Shown: positions 1 through 8,424, counted from the first letter of the stretch. The stretch: 56,272 nucleotides of DNA from an uncultured Synergistales bacterium (GCA_905235735.1 CAJOMU010000010.1:1-56272), one strand, 5' to 3'. A program made the numbers and translations. The notes: generated by a model from the letters alone, not told the origin.

Positions 1-736
1 GACCACCATCAATAATTATGCTGCTTCCTGTTATCCATCGTGATGCATTGCTCAGAAGGAACAGAACCATTGCGCTGACATCTTCAGGTTTGCCCGGACC
101 GAGAAGATACTTTGAGATAATGCTGCTGAGTTTTGCTGAAGCACTTAACTTTTCGGTCATCGGGGTTATAACCCAGCCTGGAAGGACAGTATTCACTCTG
201 TGATTCTTCGATGATATTTCTCCTGCTATTGAACGTACCGCTGAATCTATAGCTGCTTTTGAGGCAGCATATGCGAACATTCCTTTTGCCGGAGAAACGG
301 AAGCTACAGATGAGAACAGGACAGTAGATGTTCCTGAATTGCCGTATTTCGATCGTGTAATGAGTTTCAGAAGATTCATGCCTGCCCAGAAATTTACATC
401 CATGATTCGCTTTGCGGATTCAGTATCGTAATTTCTGAAAGGCATTATGTCAGATATACCTGCAGCATGAACTCCGCCGTTAAGTTTTCCGTGTGTACTG
501 GTGAATGATGATACTGCTTCTTCAACCGCATCATCATCGCAGACATCAACTGAACATGCGAATATGTTTGCAGGATAATCCTTCTCAAGTTCAGACAGAC
601 GCTCAATGTTCCGGCCAATAGCGAGAACTTCCGCTCCTGATTCTGCAAGCTCAATGGCAACCTGTCTGCCCATTCCTGAAGATGCTCCTGTAACTACATA
701 ACGTTCATTCGTGAAATCAAATTTGATCTGTCCCAT
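1..736 (-). CDS. SDR-family oxidoreductase, 3' end beyond window
   Basis: NAD(P)-dependent short-chain dehydrogenase/reductase, cut off by the left edge with 245 codons visible. The nucleotide-binding motif TGASSGMG is at residues 16-23, the active-site Ser is in FSSVAS near 142, and the catalytic YAASK is at 156-160. The last visible residues (SSIIIDGG) are the usual end of the SDR core, so only a few residues should be missing. The ATG lies one base after the stop of the acyl carrier protein, so the two are almost certainly co-translated. A FabG-like job on an ACP-bound acyl chain, or a sugar ketoreductase role for the glycan cluster, are both possible. Family certain, substrate unknown. 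Confidence 0.9.
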   Translation of the reverse strand, partial: MGQIKFDFTNERYVVTGASSGMGRQVAIELAESGAEVLAIGRNIERLSELEKDYPANIFACSVDVCDDDAVEEAVSSFTSTHGKLNGGVHAAGISDIMPFRNYDTESAKRIMDVNFWAGMNLLKLITRSKYGNSGTSTVLFSSVASVSPAKGMFAYAASKAAIDSAVRSIAGEISSKNHRVNTVLPGWVITPMTEKLSASAKLSSIISKYLLGPGKPEDVSAMVLFLLSNASRWITGSSIIIDGG

Positions 737-737
737 C

Positions 738-950
738 TTATTGCAGGATTGAATACAAATCTTTGATTGTTGCACAGCTTTTAATCTGCTCAGGAGATGG
801 CTTACAGCCAAACACTGTATTAGCCATTGCTATATAGCTCACTACGCTGAGAGAATCCCATTCTTCAATTTCAGAGAGGGAAGAATCGAGTGTAATATTT
901 TCATTGTCGAGAATTGCTTTCATTTTTTCGGTGAACTGCTTTTCGTCCAT
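738..950 (-). CDS. acyl carrier protein (phosphopantetheine-binding)
   Basis: A 70-residue stand-alone carrier protein. The attachment motif is EWDSLS with the modifiable Ser at residue 33, within an acidic four-helix sequence of normal length. I start it at the ATG at 950 because GGAGG sits 8 bases upstream; the longer open frame to 986 has no such site. It lies between a GNAT acyltransferase and an SDR oxidoreductase in the glycan cluster. That suggests a specialised acyl donor, for example for N-acylating an amino sugar, and not the housekeeping fatty-acid ACP. The specialised role is inferred only from position. Confidence 0.85.
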   Translation of the reverse strand: MDEKQFTEKMKAILDNENITLDSSLSEIEEWDSLSVVSYIAMANTVFGCKPSPEQIKSCATIKDLYSILQ

Positions 951-1052
951 TGTGAAAATCCTCCAATGCAAAAAATCCCCGCCCATAAAAGTAATGAACG
1001 AGGAATAAATTTCTTATGATTAATATTGATATGATTAATGTATGGACATAAG

Positions 1053-1694
1053 TTATAAGAACTCTCGTAAAGACATAATACGAGCTTGTGTCTTGTGTCT
1101 TGTGTCTTGTGTCTTGTGTCTTGTGTCTTGTGTCTTGTGTCTTGTGTCTTGTGTCTTGTGTCTTGTGTCAATTATGGGAGGCAAAATTTTATTTGTCATC
1201 AGTTGTTTTACTGAATACCATTTGAGATTTTGCATTCCCTCATAATATTTCATGAACTCATCGGGAACATTGAGCATCTCTGAGAAATTATGTTTGTCGT
1301 AGAATCTAACTGCCCTAGTGTTACTCTTCAGGACATTCCAGTAAACGAGACTGAGATTCAAATCACGGAAAGCTCCCGCAATAATCTCACTCATTCCAAA
1401 CCATGCGAATCCTTTTCCCATTGCAGATTTTCTCATTACAATTGCAAACTCTGCATTGCCTTCACGAAAGTCTATGTGCTTTAGGCTCACTGTTCCCATG
1501 TACGTGCCGTTATCATCTGAGACAGCAGCGTTTATGTTCCCGTTTGAAATCTTCTGTCCTGAATCAATGAATGCGTTTACGTCTGAGAGTGTCATTGAGG
1601 CGAAATCTGCCCTGAAATGCTGAGTAATATCAGAGTCGCTCATCCATTCGAGCATAAACACAGCATCAGAAGGAACTAACTTGCGCAAGTACAT
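1053..1694 (-). CDS. GNAT N-acetyltransferase with heptamer-repeat tail
   Basis: A GNAT-fold acyl-CoA-dependent transferase of 213 residues. The acyl-CoA loop is RKSAMGKGFA (residues 88-97) and a typical NxxSxRxYxKxGF-like segment follows (NTRAVRFYDKHNF, 125-137). Similar proteins (PseH/WecD-like) acylate amino sugars. Its start overlaps the end of the formyltransferase gene by 19 bases, so translation is probably coupled. Residues 176-203 are four exact copies of DTRHKTQ, encoded by twelve copies of a 7-base DNA repeat. This tail lies outside the GNAT fold, and changes in repeat number would swap the C-terminus among three reading frames. The protein may act on the same amino sugar as the formyltransferase. 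Confidence 0.85.
   Translation of the reverse strand: MYLRKLVPSDAVFMLEWMSDSDITQHFRADFASMTLSDVNAFIDSGQKISNGNINAAVSDDNGTYMGTVSLKHIDFREGNAEFAIVMRKSAMGKGFAWFGMSEIIAGAFRDLNLSLVYWNVLKSNTRAVRFYDKHNFSEMLNVPDEFMKYYEGMQNLKWYSVKQLMTNKILPPIIDTRHKTQDTRHKTQDTRHKTQDTRHKTQARIMSLREFL
1085..1169. repeat. heptanucleotide tandem repeat, 12 copies
   Basis: Twelve perfect copies of cttgtgt (ACACAAG on the coding strand) plus one extra base. It lies in the 3' end of the GNAT gene. A 7-base unit is read through all three codon phases, none of which contains a stop. Gain or loss of a copy therefore leaves the repeat open but moves the downstream frame. It resembles in kind the short tandemly repeated repetitive heptamers known from filamentous cyanobacteria. 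Confidence 0.97.
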
Positions 1695-2842
1695 TGGAAT
1701 TCCCCCTGATGAATGCGAAAAACCTTCTCCAAAAATTTCTTTCTGAAGAAGGTGTTATTTTTCCTGTACGTATAAAAAGATAGATTATACCTGTTGGCTG
1801 TTGGCTGTTGGCTGTTGGCTGTTGGCTGAGTATAGCGATTTATTTCGTGTTCGTAAAGCGTAATTCCTGCAAAAAATTCAAGCATTTCCGAATTATTTTC
1901 GCGTTCTGCTATTGATGCTGGTGAATCTCCATTTTCGTTTTTCTCGTGAATTATCCTGCCGAATTCACACAGTCTCTTTGCACGTTCATTGTCATGTTCA
2001 TTCATGGCCGCAATAATTTGATTCAGAACGTCCTTGTAAATTAACATATCATAGTCAATCGTAGCTACCAGAAAGTGAGTATCCGTTTCCTCAAGAACAG
2101 TTCCGGGCTTCTTTTGTGATACGCTGTTAGTTATTCTGCTTCCGATAAGAGATGAACCCATGAAAGTCATCATCTGATACGGTCTGAATGCAAACGCTCT
2201 TATCTGGTTATGAATCTGCCAGGCTGTTCTGTTCAGATCAGGCTGAAGGTTTCCGTAGTCAATTTCAGCTCTTGAATAATAATCTGAGTGAACACAGCTT
2301 TGCGGAGTCTCTGTGAAATCATTTTTTATCAGGCGGTCAAGATATTCAACCGCAAGCTCACTTCCTGCATCAATGAGTTTCCTGTACAAATCAAAGCTCG
2401 TATCATCATAAAGAATATCGACCTTCTTCTGTGCAATAATCTCACCCGTATCAATTCCTCGTCTCATTCTGTGCAGTGTTACTCCTGATTCTGCTTCGTC
2501 ATTCAGGATTGGGATAATTGATGTGTTGCATCCTTTATACTTCGGGAGCAGTGAGAAATGTATGTTGAATAGATTCGGTGATTCAAATCTTGACGGAATG
2601 ATTATCCTGTCGAACTCAAGCGAAAGAAACACTAAGTCCCTTATGCTGTAGATGTCCTCAAGTTTTAAGATTCGTATGTTATTCTCAAGGCAGTACAAGC
2701 CAAATGAACGCTGCCATGAATCTTTGTAAGTTTCATTCTTATTCATGACGGCGATTATCTCAATGTCTGCGTATTTCCCTACCGCATAATCAAGAACGTT
2801 TACTGCGATATTATTTTTTCCTGCTATACATAAAGTCTTCAT
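1676..2842 (-). CDS. dTDP-amino-sugar N-formyltransferase (QdtF/VioF-like, ankyrin C-terminus)
   Basis: Transfers formyl from N10-formyl-tetrahydrofolate to the amino group of a nucleotide sugar. The formyltransferase core shows Asn93, His95 and the SLLPKYKG loop (97-104), with the catalytic Asp131 in GIDTGEI. Residues about 268-325 look like an ankyrin-repeat unit (NENGDSPASIAERENN), the add-on known from QdtF of Providencia, which makes dTDP-Qui3NFo. The neighbouring ketoisomerase and aminotransferase are exactly the two steps before it. Residues 339-351 are encoded by a second heptamer repeat, and the last 35 residues look unrelated to the family. Function well supported; whether the sugar is quinovose- or fucose-configured is open. 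Confidence 0.88.
   Translation of the reverse strand: MKTLCIAGKNNIAVNVLDYAVGKYADIEIIAVMNKNETYKDSWQRSFGLYCLENNIRILKLEDIYSIRDLVFLSLEFDRIIIPSRFESPNLFNIHFSLLPKYKGCNTSIIPILNDEAESGVTLHRMRRGIDTGEIIAQKKVDILYDDTSFDLYRKLIDAGSELAVEYLDRLIKNDFTETPQSCVHSDYYSRAEIDYGNLQPDLNRTAWQIHNQIRAFAFRPYQMMTFMGSSLIGSRITNSVSQKKPGTVLEETDTHFLVATIDYDMLIYKDVLNQIIAAMNEHDNERAKRLCEFGRIIHEKNENGDSPASIAERENNSEMLEFFAGITLYEHEINRYTQPTANSQQPTANRYNLSFYTYRKNNTFFRKKFLEKVFRIHQGEFQCTCAS
1791..1828. repeat. heptanucleotide tandem repeat, 5 copies
   Basis: Five copies of ctgttgg plus three bases, inside the 3' part of the formyltransferase gene, just after its ankyrin-like region. It has the same period but a different sequence from the array at 1085. 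Confidence 0.95.
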
Positions 2843-2857
2843 TGTCGTATCAACCTA

Positions 2858-2877
2858 TGTAGTATTTTATTACTACA
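2858..2877. other. intercistronic hairpin
   Basis: A perfect 7-base-pair inverted repeat, TGTAGTA / TACTACA with a 6-base loop, in the 76-base gap between the aminotransferase and the formyltransferase. There is no T-run, so it is not a clear terminator; it could stabilise mRNA ends or attenuate transcription. The rest of the gap shows nothing recognisable. Confidence 0.5.
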
Positions 2878-2918
2878 GAAGAAATATTATATCCACCACA
2901 GGGGTAGTTATATTTATT

Positions 2919-4007
2919 TCAGAATGCATTGATTACCTCAATTACATAATTGATTTCATCTTCAGTCATGCCATTATAGAACGGAAGACTAAGAACTTCA
3001 TCTGCAAATCTCTCTGCAATCGGGAAATTCCTTTTATGATGGCCAAGATACTCATAACATTTCTGCATGTGAGGCGGAATCGGATAATGAATCTGCGTGT
3101 GAATTTCATGTGCTTCAAGATAATCATGAAGTTCATTGCGTCTTTCACTCCGAATCACGAAGAGATGCCATACATGTCCGGATTTCTCACGCACCTTCGG
3201 AAGTATGATTGCAGGATTCGTTATGCCGGATAGATATTTGTCCTTGAGAGTGATTCTCTCAGCTATAAGTTCATCGAGATGAGAGAGTTTCACTCGAAGC
3301 AAAGCCGCTTGCATTTCATCGAGACGTGAATTAACTCCACAGTAGTCATTGTGATATTTCACTCTGCTTCCGTAGTTCCGTAACGCTCTGAACTTTTCCG
3401 CGAGCTTTTCGTCTTTCACGAGTACAGCTCCAGAATCACCGAATGCGCCGAGATTCTTCGTTGGGTAGAAGCTGAAGCACCCAACATCACCCCATGTTCC
3501 TGAAGTCCTGCCGTCAAATTTCGCCGAATGTGATTGTGCGCAGTCCTCAATGAGATACAGGTTATGACGGTCTGCAATCTCCCGTATTGCTGACATGTTC
3601 GCTGCCTGACCGTAAAGATGTACAACCATGATTGCACGAGTTCTCTTTGTGATGAGTGATTCGATTCGTGAGGCATCAATGTTGTAGAATTCATCAGGTT
3701 CACAGAATACAGGTACAGCTCCGTTTGCAGTTATGCCGAGAACAGTTGCAATGTACGTATTCGCAGGGACAATAACTTCATCGCCTGCACCAATTCCAAG
3801 AGCTTTGACCGCAAGAATCAAGGCATCAAGTCCGCTGTTCAGTCCAACGCAGTAAGGATAGCCGATATAATCAGCAAACTCCTTCTCGAACTCTTCAAGC
3901 TCATGGCCGAGAATATACCAGCCCGAATCAAGAACTCTCAATGCTGCCTGTTTGTATTCTTCTGCATATTTCTCATATTGTCTGTCTAATCTGTCATATA
4001 CTTTCAT
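2919..4007 (-). CDS. DegT/DnrJ/EryC1 sugar aminotransferase (QdtB/FdtB-like)
   Basis: PLP-dependent aminotransferase that should convert dTDP-3-keto-6-deoxyhexose to the 3-amino sugar. The cofactor lysine is Lys184 in FYPTKNLGAFGD, and the PLP-ring Asp is in IEDCAQSHSA at about 155. Length (362 residues from the ATG) is normal for the family. I use the ATG at 4007; a GTG at 4019 in the same frame is an alternative. The start overlaps the end of the 3,4-ketoisomerase gene, giving coupled translation. With the ketoisomerase before it and the formyltransferase after it, the gene order follows the pathway order. The class is secure; 3-amination, as against 4-amination, is inferred from the ketoisomerase. 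Confidence 0.92.
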   Translation of the reverse strand: MKVYDRLDRQYEKYAEEYKQAALRVLDSGWYILGHELEEFEKEFADYIGYPYCVGLNSGLDALILAVKALGIGAGDEVIVPANTYIATVLGITANGAVPVFCEPDEFYNIDASRIESLITKRTRAIMVVHLYGQAANMSAIREIADRHNLYLIEDCAQSHSAKFDGRTSGTWGDVGCFSFYPTKNLGAFGDSGAVLVKDEKLAEKFRALRNYGSRVKYHNDYCGVNSRLDEMQAALLRVKLSHLDELIAERITLKDKYLSGITNPAIILPKVREKSGHVWHLFVIRSERRNELHDYLEAHEIHTQIHYPIPPHMQKCYEYLGHHKRNFPIAERFADEVLSLPFYNGMTEDEINYVIEVINAF

Positions 4008-4413
4008 GCTTATTCTCACTTTCTATATATCTCTTGAATTCGTCATAATCCCTGATGTAATCTTTCTCATCGTAAATTTCTGACGCGAATACGAGTAAGA
4101 CTGCATCAGGTGAAAAATCAAACATCTCACGCCACATACTGTTTGGAACATAGAGACCTTCATATGGTTTCTCAAGAGGAATAACTTTTGATTCAGTTCC
4201 GTTGTCGAGTCGAATCTTACAGCTTCCGTGAATGCATACAAGAATTTGTTCAAGCGATTTGTGTGCATGATGTCCTCTCACTACTCCTTCAAGAGTGTCG
4301 TACATGAAGTATACGCGCTTTATTCTGAAGGGTATATCGTTGAATTCTTCAAGTGATATTAACTGTCCCCGTTCATCTCCATGAGGCTGGAACATATATT
4401 TGATTACCTGCAA
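3994..4413 (-). CDS. dTDP-4-keto-6-deoxyglucose 3,4-ketoisomerase (FdtA/QdtA-like, WxcM cupin)
   Basis: A small cupin sugar isomerase of the FdtA/QdtA/WxcM family that moves the keto group from C4 to C3. The family signature is clear: GDERGQLISLE near the start, the His-rich GVVRGHHAHKSLEQ strand, and YVPNSMWREM late in the barrel. I choose the TTG at 4413 because AAAGGAG lies 7 bases before it; an upstream ATG at 4473 would sit inside the glycosyltransferase gene and add 20 residues outside the cupin fold. FdtA and QdtA differ in the stereochemistry at C4 of the product, which cannot be told apart here. Confidence 0.88.
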   Translation of the reverse strand: MQVIKYMFQPHGDERGQLISLEEFNDIPFRIKRVYFMYDTLEGVVRGHHAHKSLEQILVCIHGSCKIRLDNGTESKVIPLEKPYEGLYVPNSMWREMFDFSPDAVLLVFASEIYDEKDYIRDYDEFKRYIESENKHESI

Positions 4414-4429
4414 TATGCTTCTCCTTTCA

Positions 4430-5494
4430 TCATTCGCGGTTAATGCAGAGGTTTGCGAAGTCTGTTGATACATTTATGTTCGTCTTTATAAAATCCTTTA
4501 GTGTTACTAATAGTATCTTCTCTTTTACATCTTTCAGTGAACGCCATAATAGCACGAGAGGTATTGATAGTATTCCGAGTTTGGCTTTCAGTTTTTGTCT
4601 ATTTTCCAATGGTGTAAGTAATGCTAATAGTCTATCTGAGAATTCTGAAGGGTATTTTTTGCATCGTTCTAACAGCATAATATTATTTATACATATGTCA
4701 TTATCCATAGCTTCTGCGATGGCCTTTGTTTTGTGAGGAGTATTTTTGCCTTTCACATTCGATATTCCCGCTCCGCACTCGTAAAATATGACATCTCTGT
4801 CCAAAAATTTTATCCGTCTCTTATCGAATACCATACACCTTATCATGAAATCTTCAATGTATTTCATGCCTTCAGAAACAGCTTCTTGCATATACGCAGC
4901 AAACACTTCACGACGGAACATTACTGTTGCTCCTGAAACACGGTCATCATGAAGCAAATAGCTTTCTCTCAATTCATCAGGATCATTATACGCTTTAATA
5001 TTCTGAGGGTAACGGTGATTTTCAAATATTTCTATGGGGTTTGAGAATGCATAATAGCATACTGCTTGTGAGACCATGACTTCTGCATCTGTTTTTACCA
5101 TATAATTATATGAATCTCTTAATGCATATTCATCAAAGAACATATCTCCCTGCCCAAGTCCACGAGTGTATTCTGCTTTTGATTCCTGAGCAGCTTCAAG
5201 ACATGTTGCCACTGTGCCTAGATTTTTTTCGTGAACTATCAGCCTGTAATTACTGAAATTATGACGTGAAAAGAAATCTTTTATCCTGTCAGAATGATTC
5301 ACTTTTGAGCAATCATCCATTACTATAACCTCAAAATCAATACCTTTCTGCATGATCACAGAATTCAATGTTGCCCTTACTCTTTCCCATGAACCATTGT
5401 AGATGAGAACGAATACTGATACCTGAGGACATGAATCTGGTCGTTGGTCGTTAGTCGTTGATTGTTGGTCGATTATGGCGATTTTATCCTGCAC
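4430..5494 (-). CDS. family 2 glycosyltransferase
   Basis: A GT-A fold, family 2 glycosyltransferase of 354 residues, probably adding a sugar to a surface glycan at the inner membrane face. The nucleotide-binding start VSVFVLIYNGSWERV, the DDCSK motif near residue 70 and the GLGQGDM region (DxD-like) fit the family. Translation begins at a GTG at 5494 with AAGGAAG upstream. The first 25 residues are not part of the fold and are encoded largely by a degenerate 7-base repeat. Because this repeat lies between the start codon and the enzyme domain, a copy-number change would put the whole enzyme out of frame. First gene of the cluster. Confidence 0.87.
   Translation of the reverse strand: MQDKIAIIDQQSTTNDQRPDSCPQVSVFVLIYNGSWERVRATLNSVIMQKGIDFEVIVMDDCSKVNHSDRIKDFFSRHNFSNYRLIVHEKNLGTVATCLEAAQESKAEYTRGLGQGDMFFDEYALRDSYNYMVKTDAEVMVSQAVCYYAFSNPIEIFENHRYPQNIKAYNDPDELRESYLLHDDRVSGATVMFRREVFAAYMQEAVSEGMKYIEDFMIRCMVFDKRRIKFLDRDVIFYECGAGISNVKGKNTPHKTKAIAEAMDNDICINNIMLLERCKKYPSEFSDRLLALLTPLENRQKLKAKLGILSIPLVLLWRSLKDVKEKILLVTLKDFIKTNINVSTDFANLCINRE
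5440..5474. repeat. degenerate heptanucleotide repeat, about 5 units
   Basis: Units gtcgttg, gtcgtta, gtcgttg, attgttg, gtcgatt in tandem, within the first codons of the glycosyltransferase gene. Copies differ by one to three bases, so slippage should be rarer than in the perfect arrays at 1085 and 1791. Confidence 0.8.
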
Positions 5495-5547
5495 TTGTCA
5501 ATCTTCCTTTTACTTTTTCAAAATGAAATATTTAATGTGTGATTGAG

Positions 5548-5576
5548 ATTATATCATTGTAAAATTTTTCTGCTAA
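5548..5576 (-). promoter_or_regulatory. predicted promoter of the glycan cluster
   Basis: On the minus strand TTAGCA (5576-5571), a 17-base spacer and TATAAT (5553-5548), with TG one base before the -10 element. It would start transcription about 45 bases before the glycosyltransferase start codon. Its -35 box overlaps the ilvC -10 region on the other strand. Confidence 0.6.
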
Positions 5577-5579
5577 AAT
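5571..5579 (+). promoter_or_regulatory. predicted extended -10 promoter of ilvCD
   Basis: TGCTAAAAT about 47 bases before the ilvC ATG, with no good -35 box. The same TGC-TAWAAT form precedes rpmB, the antitoxin gene, rpmH and, on the minus strand, mnhE. No leader peptide or attenuator is visible before ilvC. Confidence 0.45.
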
Positions 5580-5625
5580 CAATTCGTTCTAAATTTTCAA
5601 ACTACAAAAGGAGAAATTATTTCCA

Positions 5626-6645
5626 ATGGCAAAGGTTTATTATGAGAAGGACTGCGACATCAACAAACTCTCAGGACGTAAAATCGCAATCATAGGTTAT
5701 GGTTCACAGGGTCATGCACACGCAATGAATTTACGCGATTCAGGCTGTGATGTAATCGTCGGATTGTACAAGGGCGGCAAATCATGGCCTGTTGCAGAGA
5801 AAGACGGCTTCACTGTTATGACCGTAAGCGAAGCAACGAAAGCAGCAGACATAATCATGATACTCATCAATGACGAGAAACAGGCTGATATGTATCGTTC
5901 AGAGATGCTTCCGTATCTCACTGAAGGAAAGACAATAGCATTCGCTCATGGCTTCAACATCAGATACAAGCAGATAGTCGCTCCCAAAGGCGTTGATGTC
6001 TTCATGGCCGCACCAAAAGGGCCAGGTCATACAGTCAGAAGTCAGTACGTTGCAGGTAAAGGTGTACCGTGTCTCGTTGCAGTTGAGCAGGACGCATCAG
6101 GGAAATGCCTTGATACAGCACTCGCATACATCGCGGGCATCGGCGGAGCAAGAGCAGGAATTCTCGAAACGACAATGCAGCAGGAAACAGAAACAGATTT
6201 ATTCGGTGAGCAGACCGTTCTTTGCGGAGGAGTCGTTGACCTCATGCAGTGCGGATTTGAAGTTCTCTGTGAAGCAGGTTATGACCCCGTCAACGCATAC
6301 TTTGAATGTATTCACGAGATGAAGCTCATAATTGACCTCGTGAACAGAGGAGGAGTTGCCGCAATGAACTACTCAATCTCTGACACAGCAGAATTCGGCG
6401 AATACGTTTCAGGGCCTCGCGTACTTCCTCATGAGGAAATCAAAGCGAACATGAGAAAAGTTCTTGCGGACATTCAGGACGGAACATTCGCGGGCAGGTG
6501 GATTGCTGAGAACAAAAACGGAAGGACATTCTTCAATTCAAAACGCGATATGCTTGCACGTCATCCTATGGAAGTAATCGGAAAGCAGTTACGCGAACAA
6601 ATGTTATGGAAGGACGGTTCAAGCCTCGATGAAGTATCGAAGTGA
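5626..6645 (+). CDS. ilvC: ketol-acid reductoisomerase
   Basis: Second common step of valine, leucine and isoleucine synthesis: isomerises and reduces acetolactate or acetohydroxybutyrate using NAD(P)H. The Rossmann motif [13 protein letters not shown] begins near residue 24. The metal- and substrate-binding acidic residues lie in the C-terminal knotted domain (ETDLFGEQ, and [11 protein letters not shown]). Length 339 is that of the short class I enzymes. RBS AAAGGAG precedes the ATG. The 3' end overlaps ilvD by 17 bases, so the two consecutive enzymes are co-translated. The acetolactate synthase genes are not in this window. Confidence 0.98.
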   Translation: MAKVYYEKDCDINKLSGRKIAIIGYGSQGHAHAMNLRDSGCDVIVGLYKGGKSWPVAEKDGFTVMTVSEATKAADIIMILINDEKQADMYRSEMLPYLTEGKTIAFAHGFNIRYKQIVAPKGVDVFMAAPKGPGHTVRSQYVAGKGVPCLVAVEQDASGKCLDTALAYIAGIGGARAGILETTMQQETETDLFGEQTVLCGGVVDLMQCGFEVLCEAGYDPVNAYFECIHEMKLIIDLVNRGGVAAMNYSISDTAEFGEYVSGPRVLPHEEIKANMRKVLADIQDGTFAGRWIAENKNGRTFFNSKRDMLARHPMEVIGKQLREQMLWKDGSSLDEVSK

Positions 6646-8296
6646 GAACATAAAATCCGGCATAGACAGATCACCTAATCTCAGCCTGTTATATGCTCTG
6701 GGATTCACAAAGGAAGAAATTTCGCGTCCAATAATCGGAGTCGTGAATTCATTCAGCGAAGTTGTGCCCGGCCATATGCATCTCGACAAAATCACTCAGG
6801 CCGTAAAAGAGGGAATATATGCCGCAGGAGGAACACCGATTGTATTTCCTGCTATAGCTGTATGTGATGGAATCGCAATGGGACATGTCGGAATGAAATA
6901 CTCGTTAGTCTCGCGTGATTTGATTGCGGATTCAACTGAAGCTATGGTTATGGCACATCAGTTTGACGGTCTCGTTATGATTCCGAACTGTGATAAGAAC
7001 GTTCCAGGTCTTCTCATGGCAGCTGCGAGAGTGAACATACCTGCGATATTCTGTGCAGGAGGCCCAATGCTTGCAGGTCATCTCAGAGACGGAAGACGTA
7101 CATGCTTGAGTCATATGTTCGAGGCAGTAGGTGCGTATCATGCCGGTAAACTCGATGAGGCAGGTGTTGAGGACTACACAGAAAATGCCTGTCCTTCATG
7201 CGGTTCATGTTCAGGAATGTACACTGCGAATTCAATGAACTGTCTGACGGAAGCAATCGGAATGTCATTGCGCGGAAACGGAACGATACCAGCTCCATAC
7301 AGTGCAAGAATCAGGCTTGCAAAACTGACGGGCATGAAGATTATGGAACTTGTCGAGAAAAATATTCGTCCAAGAGACATAATGACACATGACGCTTTCA
7401 GGAACGCAGAGGCGGTTGATATGGCACTTGGATGTTCAACGAACACGATGCTTCATCTTCCAGCGATTGCACATGAGGCAGGAGTAACGATCAATCTCAG
7501 CGATGCGAATTCAATCAGTGAACGTACACCTAACCTCTGTCATCTTGCTCCTGCGGGAGATACATTCATGGAGGATTTAGACCGAGCAGGCGGAGTTTAC
7601 GCCGTGATGAATGAACTCGCAAAGAAGAATCTGATTCGCACAGACCTGATTACAGCAACAGGAAAGACAGTAGCCGAGAACATTTCAAATGCACATAATA
7701 CAGATGAAAATATCATTAGGCCAATCGACAACCCATATTCAAGCACTGGAGGCATTGCTGTACTGAAAGGCAACCTTGCGCCAGACGGATGTGTAGTGAA
7801 ACGTTCAGCAGTTGCACCAGAGATGATGAAGCATGAAGGCCCTGCGAGAGTGTTTGATTCGGAAGACGATGCGATACGCACGATTTACACGGGCGGAATC
7901 AAGCCTGGCGATGTAGTTGTGATTCGCTATGAAGGCCCGAAAGGCGGACCAGGCATGAGGGAAATGCTCAACCCAACAAGTGCAATCTGCGGAATGGGAC
8001 TAGATACCAGTGTTGCATTAATCACAGACGGAAGATTTTCGGGTGCAACAAGAGGAGCGAGCATAGGCCATGTTTCACCAGAGGCAGCATCAGGCGGGAA
8101 TATCGCACTTGTTCATGAAGGAGATACGATCAGCATAGACATCAATGCGTATAAGATTGAGCTGAAAGTTTCAGATGAAGAGCTTGCACGAAGACGTTCG
8201 GAATGGAAAGCACCAGAGCCGAAGATAAAGACAGGATACCTTGCGAGATATGCACGGTTTGTTACGTCAGCGGATAAAGGAGCAATCTTAGAATAA
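6629..8296 (+). CDS. ilvD: dihydroxy-acid dehydratase
   Basis: Dehydrates dihydroxy-acids to the 2-keto acids in branched-chain amino-acid synthesis. The iron-sulfur ligands are in PNCDKN and in [17 protein letters not shown], and the C-terminal half has the expected GRFSGATRG and GHVSPEA segments. Length 555 is normal for the family. It follows ilvC directly with a 17-base overlap and is closed by a hairpin terminator at 8318. Confidence 0.98.
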   Translation: MKYRSENIKSGIDRSPNLSLLYALGFTKEEISRPIIGVVNSFSEVVPGHMHLDKITQAVKEGIYAAGGTPIVFPAIAVCDGIAMGHVGMKYSLVSRDLIADSTEAMVMAHQFDGLVMIPNCDKNVPGLLMAAARVNIPAIFCAGGPMLAGHLRDGRRTCLSHMFEAVGAYHAGKLDEAGVEDYTENACPSCGSCSGMYTANSMNCLTEAIGMSLRGNGTIPAPYSARIRLAKLTGMKIMELVEKNIRPRDIMTHDAFRNAEAVDMALGCSTNTMLHLPAIAHEAGVTINLSDANSISERTPNLCHLAPAGDTFMEDLDRAGGVYAVMNELAKKNLIRTDLITATGKTVAENISNAHNTDENIIRPIDNPYSSTGGIAVLKGNLAPDGCVVKRSAVAPEMMKHEGPARVFDSEDDAIRTIYTGGIKPGDVVVIRYEGPKGGPGMREMLNPTSAICGMGLDTSVALITDGRFSGATRGASIGHVSPEAASGGNIALVHEGDTISIDINAYKIELKVSDEELARRRSEWKAPEPKIKTGYLARYARFVTSADKGAILE

Positions 8297-8317
8297 ACGT
8301 TTTTGATTCACACATAT

Positions 8318-8357
8318 ACTCTCCTGAATCTAATTTGTGATTCGGGGGAGTTTCTTT
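8318..8357 (+). terminator. rho-independent terminator after ilvD
   Basis: A 13-base-pair stem, ACTCTCCTGAATC pairing with GATTCGGGGGAGT (two G-U pairs), with an 8-base loop, then TTCTTTA. It separates ilvCD from rpmB. Confidence 0.8.
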
Positions 8358-8373
8358 ATGCTTTCATTCTTAA

Positions 8374-8382
8374 TGCTATAAT
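8374..8382 (+). promoter_or_regulatory. extended -10 promoter of rpmB-pepA
   Basis: TGCTATAAT, a perfect -10 hexamer with the TGn extension, 42 bases before the rpmB start codon and immediately after the ilvD terminator. No convincing -35 box. Confidence 0.65.
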
Positions 8383-8424
8383 ACCAGTCATAATTTTTCA
8401 ATTCAACGGAGGAATTTATTCATT

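Noticed and set aside
1085-1169. CRISPR array
   Set aside because: The units are 7 bases with no spacers, so it is a simple tandem repeat.
920-1171. Separate small genes made of the heptamer on either strand
   Set aside because: The repeat is open in every frame, so long frames arise by chance. Only the GNAT frame joins a recognisable domain.
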